NCBI RefSeq assembly: GCF_029227915.1
Contig: NC_079881.1
Coordinates: forward strand, 806,001 to 870,000
Source of the DNA: Hydractinia symbiolongicarpus
Taxonomy: Eukaryota > Cnidaria > Hydrozoa > Anthoathecata > Hydractiniidae
Direction: 5' to 3'
DNA length: 64,000 nucleotides
Shown here: positions 59,925 through 64,000 of the stretch, piece after piece
Numbering within the stretch: the stretch's first letter is position 1
How the letters are laid out: the number at the start of each line of letters is the position of its first letter
Notes under the pieces: model-generated
The model's database searches: none
What the model saw: the letters and a program-made list of their open reading frames with translations, nothing else
What the model was told of the DNA's origin: nothing
Position numbers and translations under genes: made by a program

Positions 59925-61660
59925 AACCCGCGACTTCCCGTAAATCCCCAACTCGGCCCGTATAGTCAAAAGTATACAAAGAAAGTACCCAGGGAGTAAA
60001 CTCATTTCCCGAACGATTTTTTAAATTATTTTTACATCACTAAAACGCATGACACTTGTAGTTTTCAGAAATGTTTTCATTTTTGATGAGACGCTTAATG
60101 AAAGTGGTTTAATCGCCGGCAAACGAAAACCCGCGATTTCCCGTAAATCCCGGGCTTGGCCCGTATAGTCGAATGTATACAAAGAAAGTACCCTGTGAGT
60201 AAACTCATTTCCAAAACGATTTTTTAAATTATCTTTTCACCACTAAAACGCATGAAACTTGTAGTTTTCAGAAATGTTTTCATTTTTGATGAGACGCTGA
60301 ATAAAAGAAGTTTAATCGCCGGCAAACGAAAACCCGCCATTTCCCGTAAACCCCGGAATCGGCCCGTATAGTCAAAAGTATACAAAGAAAGTACCCAGGG
60401 AGTAAACTCATTTCCCGAACGATTTTTTAAATTATTATTTCACCACTAAAGCCCATGAGACTTGTAGTTTTTAAAAATGTTTTCATTTTTGATGAGATGC
60501 TGAATAAAAGAAGTTTAATCGCCGGCAAAAGAAAACCCGCGATTTCCCGTAAATCCCGGACTCGGACCGTATAGTCAAAAGTATACAAAGAAGGTGCCCA
60601 GGGAGTAAACTCATTTCCAAAACGATTTTTTTAATTACTTTTTCATCACTAAAACGCATGAGACTTGTAGTTTTCAGAAATGTTTTCATTTTTGATGAGA
60701 CGCTTAATGAAAGTGGTGTAATCGCCGGCAAACGAAAACCCGCCATTTCCCGTAAATCCCGGGCTTGGCTTGTATAGTCGAACGTATACAAAGAAAGTAC
60801 CCTGTGAGTAAACTCATTTCCCGAACGATTTTTTAAATTATTTTTTCATCACTAAAACGCATGAGTCTTGTAGTTTTCAGAAATGTTTTCATTTTTGATG
60901 ATACGATTAATGAAAGTGGTTTAATCGCCGGCAAACGAAAACCCGCGATTTCCCGTACATCTCGGGCTTCGCAAGTATAGTCGAATGTATACAAATAAAT
61001 TACCCAGGGAGTAAACTCATTTCCCGAACGATTTTTTAAATTATTATTTAACCACTAAAGCCCATGAGACTTGTAGTTTTTAAAAATGTTTTCACTTTTG
61101 ATGACACGCTGAATAAAAGAAGTTTAATCGCCGGCAAACGAAAACCCGCAACTTCCCGGAAAATCCCCGACTCGGCCCGTATAGTCAAAAGTATACAAAG
61201 AAAGTACCCAGGGAGTAAACTCATTTCCAAAACGATTTTTCAAATTATCTTTCCACCACTAAAACGCATGAGACTTGTAGTTTTCAAAAATGTTTTCATT
61301 TTTGATGAGACGCTGAATAAAAGAAGTTTAATCGCCGGCAAACGAAAACCCGCCATTTCCCGTAAACCCCGGACTCGACCCGTATAGTCAAAAGTATAAA
61401 AAGAAAGTACCCAGGGAGTAAACTCTTTTTCCGAGCGATTTTTTAAATTATTTTTTCTACACTAAAACGCATGAGACTTGTAGTTTACAAAAATGTTTTC
61501 ATTTTTGATGAGACGCTGAATAAAAGAAGTTTAATCGCCGGCAAACGAAAACCTGCGATTTCCCGTAAATCCTGGACTCGGCCCGTATAGTCAAAAGTAT
61601 ACAAAGAAAGTACCCTGGGAGTAAACTCATTTCCCGAACGATTTTTTAAATTATTATTTC

Positions 61661-62675
61661 ACCACCAAAGCCCATGAGACTTGTAGTTTTTAAAAATGTT
61701 TTCATTTTTGATGAGACGCTGAATAAAAGAAGTTTAATCGCCGGCAAACGAAAACCCGCGACTTCCCGCAAATCCCGGACTTGGCCCGTATAGTCAAAAG
61801 TATACAAAGAAAGTACCCAGGGAGTAAACTCATTTCCAAAACGATTTTTTAAATTATCTTTTCACCACTAAAACGCATGACACTTGTAGTTTTCAAAAAT
61901 GTTTTCATTTCTGATGAGACGCTGAATAAAAGAGGTTTAATCGCCGGCAAACGAAAACCCGCCATTTCCCGTAAACCCCGGACTCGGCCCGTATAGTCAA
62001 AAGTATACAAAGAAAGTACCCAGGGAGTAAACTTATTTCCCGAACGATTATTTAAATTATTATTTCACCACTAAAGCCCACGAAACTTGTAGTTTTTAAA
62101 AATGTTTTCATTTTTGATGAGACGCTGAATAAAAGAAGTTTAATCGCCGGCAAACGAAAACCCGCGATTTCCCGTAAATCCCGGACTCGGCCCGTATAGT
62201 CAAAAGTATACAAAGAAAGTACCCAGGGAGTAAACTCATTTCCCGAACGATTTTTTTAATTACTTTTTCATCACTAAAACGCATGAGACTTGTAGTTTTC
62301 AGAAATGTTTTCATTTTTGATGAGACGCTTAATGAAAGTGGTGTAATCGCCGGCAAACGAAAATTCGCCATTTCCCGTAAATCCCGGGCTTGGCTTGTAT
62401 AGTCGAATGTATACAAAGAAAGTACCCTGTGAGTAAACTCATTTCCTGAACGATTTTTTAAATTATTTTTTCATCACTAAAACGCATGAGACTTGTAGTT
62501 TTCAGAAATGTTTTCATTTTTGATGAGACGCTTAATGAAAGTGGTTTAATCGCCGGCAAACGAAAACCTGCGATTTCCCGTAAATCCTGGACTCGGCCCG
62601 TATAGTCAAAAGTATACAAAGAAAGTACCCTGGGAGTAAACTCATTTCCCGAACGATTTTTTAAATTATTATTTC
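61661..62675 (+). repeat. Pentamer HOR, copy 1 (1015 bp)
   Basis: From ACCACCAAAGCCC at 61661 to the same mark at 62676. Further marks with the same period are CATTTCTGATGAG (CTGAT at 61911 and 62926), GATTATTTAAATTATT and GTGGTGTAATCGCC. It is unrelated in monomer order to the R4 pentamer. Confidence 0.88.
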
Positions 62676-63690
62676 ACCACCAAAGCCCATGAGACTTGTA
62701 GTTTTTAAAAATGTTTTCATTTTTGATGAGACGCTGAATAAAAGAAGTTTAATCGCCGGCAAACGAAAACCCGCGACTTCCCGCAAATCCCGGACTCGAC
62801 CCGTATAGTCAAAAGTATACAAAGAAAGTACCCAGGGAGTAAACTCATTTCCAAAACGATTTTTTAAATTATCTTTTCACCACTAAAACGCATGACACTT
62901 GTAGTTTTCAAAAATGTTTTCATTTCTGATGAGACGCTGAATAAAAGAGGTTTAATCGCCGGCAAACGAAAACCCGCCATTTCCCGTAAACCCCGGACTC
63001 GGCCCGTATAGTCAAAAGTATACAAAGAAAGTACCCAGGGAGTAAACTTATTTCCCGAACGATTATTTAAATTATTATTTCACCACTAAAGCCCACGAAA
63101 CTTGTAGTTTTTAAAAATGTTTTCATTTTTGATGAGACGCTGAATAAAAGAAGTTTAATCGCCGGCAAACGAAAACCCGCGATTTCCCGTAAATCCGGGA
63201 CTCGGTCCGTATAGTCAAAAGTATACAAAGAAAGTACCCAGGGAGTAAACTCATTTCCCGAACGATTTTTTTAATTACTTTTTCATCACTAAAACGCATG
63301 AGACTTGTAGTTTTCAGAAATGTTTTCATTTTTGATGAGACGCTTAATGAAAGTGGTGTAATCGCCGGCAAACGAAAATTCGCCATTTCCCGTAAATCCC
63401 GGGCTTGGCTTGTATAGTCGAATGTATACAAAGAAAGTACCCTGTGAGTAAACTCATTTCCTGAACGATTTTTTAAATTATTTTTTCATCACTAAAACGC
63501 ATGAGACTTGTAGTTTTCAGAAATGTTTTCATTTTTGATGAGACGCTTAATGAAAGTGGTTTAATCGCCGGCAAACGAAAACCTGCGATTTCCCGTAAAT
63601 CCTGGACTCGGCCCGTATAGTCAAAAGTATACAAAGAAAGTACCCTGGGAGTAAACTCATTTCCCGAACGATTTTTTAAATTATTATTTC
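62676..63690 (+). repeat. Pentamer HOR, copy 2 (1015 bp)
   Basis: Second copy, nearly identical. A visible difference is AAATCCGGGACTCGGTCCG near 63193 against AAATCCCGGACTCGGCCCG in copy 1. Confidence 0.88.
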
Positions 63691-64000
63691 ACCACCAAAG
63701 CCCATGAGACTTGTAGTTTTTAAAAATGTTTTCATTTTTGATGAGACGCTGAATAAAAGAAGTTTAATCGCCGGCAAACGAAAACCCGCGACTTCCCGCA
63801 AATCCCGGACTCGACCCGTATAGTCAAAAGTATACAAAGAAAGTACCCAGGGAGTAAACTCATTTCCAAAACGATTTTTTAAATTATCTTTTCACCACTA
63901 AAACGCATGACACTTGTAGTTTTCAAAAATGTTTTCATTTCTGATGAGACGCTGAATAAAAGAGGTTTAATCGCCGGCAAACGAAAACCCGCCATTTCCC
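63691..64000 (+). repeat. Pentamer HOR, copy 3, cut by window end
   Basis: Third copy starting ACCACCAAAGCCC, with the CATTTCTGATGAG mark at 63941. It continues past the window edge, so the pentamer block is probably longer than seen here. Confidence 0.85.

Larger units (their letters stand above)
1..64000. repeat. 202-203 bp tandem satellite array filling the window
   Basis: Every part of the window is a variant of one unit of 202-203 bp. Anchors such as ACCACTAAA, GATGAGACGC, GCCGGCAAACGAAA, GTATACAAAG and GTAAACTCATTT return in the same order at that spacing from one end to the other. Three successive unit starts at 3441, 3644 and 3847 are exactly 203 bp apart. No unique sequence longer than a few tens of bases interrupts the array. 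Open frames of 60-107 codons exist on both strands, but they repeat with the satellite, and 203 is not a multiple of 3, so the frame changes at each monomer; I see no coding evidence. No tRNA, rRNA or transposon was recognised. Tandem arrays with multi-monomer periodicity are known from eukaryotic centromeric and heterochromatic DNA; the exact chromosomal position is inference. Confidence 0.98.
2821..64000 (+). repeat. Right arm of array, monomers on plus strand
   Basis: About 300 monomers, all in the same orientation, continue to the end of the window without another switch. Domains differ in subtype mix and HOR period and are listed separately. Domain edges are gradual except where noted, since individual monomer types are dispersed over several domains. 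Confidence 0.96.
50101..64000 (+). repeat. Domain R6: long-range duplication, hexamer and pentamer blocks
   Basis: Mixed A, B and D units with markers CGTTTTTGATGAGATGC, TTCTACACTAAAACG, CATTTCTGATGAG, CGTTTTTTTTAAATTATC and CACCACCAAAGCCC. A segment at about 50398-52020 reappears 7904 bp later. A hexamer block lies at about 54961-58340 and a pentamer block at 61661 onward. The GACTATTAG unit of R5 also appears at 54167, so R5 and R6 share material. Confidence 0.8.

Noticed and set aside
61064-61387. 107-codon open frame on the plus strand
   Set aside because: The longest frame seen, but it is also made of satellite units. A 1-bp difference (CCCGGAAAATCC) happens to keep it open, and its protein shows an internal echo of the monomer only.
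1-64000. CRISPR array
   Set aside because: There are regular repeats, but no short identical repeats with unique spacers; the entire period is conserved.
1-64000. CENP-B box (pattern NTTCGNNNNANNCGGGN)
   Set aside because: TTTCGTTTGCCGGCG and GTTCGGGAAATGAG share the TTCG start but lack the required A and CGGG at the proper spacing on either strand. The known box is not present in the consensus, though I did not scan each variant mechanically.
1-64000. Transposable element or its terminal repeats
   Set aside because: No target-site duplication, no transposase or reverse transcriptase reading frame, and no interruption of the monomer series was seen.

Overview
The whole 64 kb window is one block of eukaryotic satellite DNA. 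A unit of 202-203 bp is repeated head to tail without interruption, about 315 times (64000 divided by the unit length; I did not count every unit). I find no convincing protein gene, RNA gene, transposon or CRISPR array. The open frames that occur are 60-107 codons long. They recur at multiples of the unit length, occur on both strands over the same bases, and carry no recognisable domain, so I read them as by-products of the repeat and list none as CDS. Monomers belonging to a few diverged subtypes and arranged in multi-monomer higher-order repeats (HORs) are typical of a centromeric, pericentromeric or subtelomeric satellite. I do not recognise the family and cannot name the species.

I orient the monomer so that it runs from ACCACTAAA through GACGC, GCCGGC and GTATAC to GTAAACTCATTT. 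Positions 1-2820 are on the minus strand in this sense and 2821-64000 on the plus strand. The switch is a sharp head-to-head inversion with a 29-nt spacer, and the first few monomer types on the two sides are mirrored.

Left arm (1-2820): a tetramer HOR of 811-812 bp and a trimer derived from it by unequal exchange. Right arm: 2821-5265 holds mixed monomers. About 5266-16200 is dominated by alternating A and B monomers with 6-mer and 9-mer segmental copies. About 16200-28618 is a mixed A/B/C/D region with a 7-mer duplication and four copies of a 15-nt fold-back insertion. About 28619-41375 is a strikingly uniform block of 404-bp dimers interleaved with 1013-bp pentamers. About 41376-50100 is a family marked by CACTTTTGATGACACGC with a 13-mer period of 2634 bp. 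About 50100-64000 contains a 1.6 kb segment copied 7904 bp away, a hexamer block (about 1217 bp) and a terminal pentamer block (1015 bp) that runs off the window.

What can be read here is the history of the array: crossovers, conversion tracts, segmental duplications, a template-switch insertion and an inversion. Any centromere, binding-protein or RNA role is inference.
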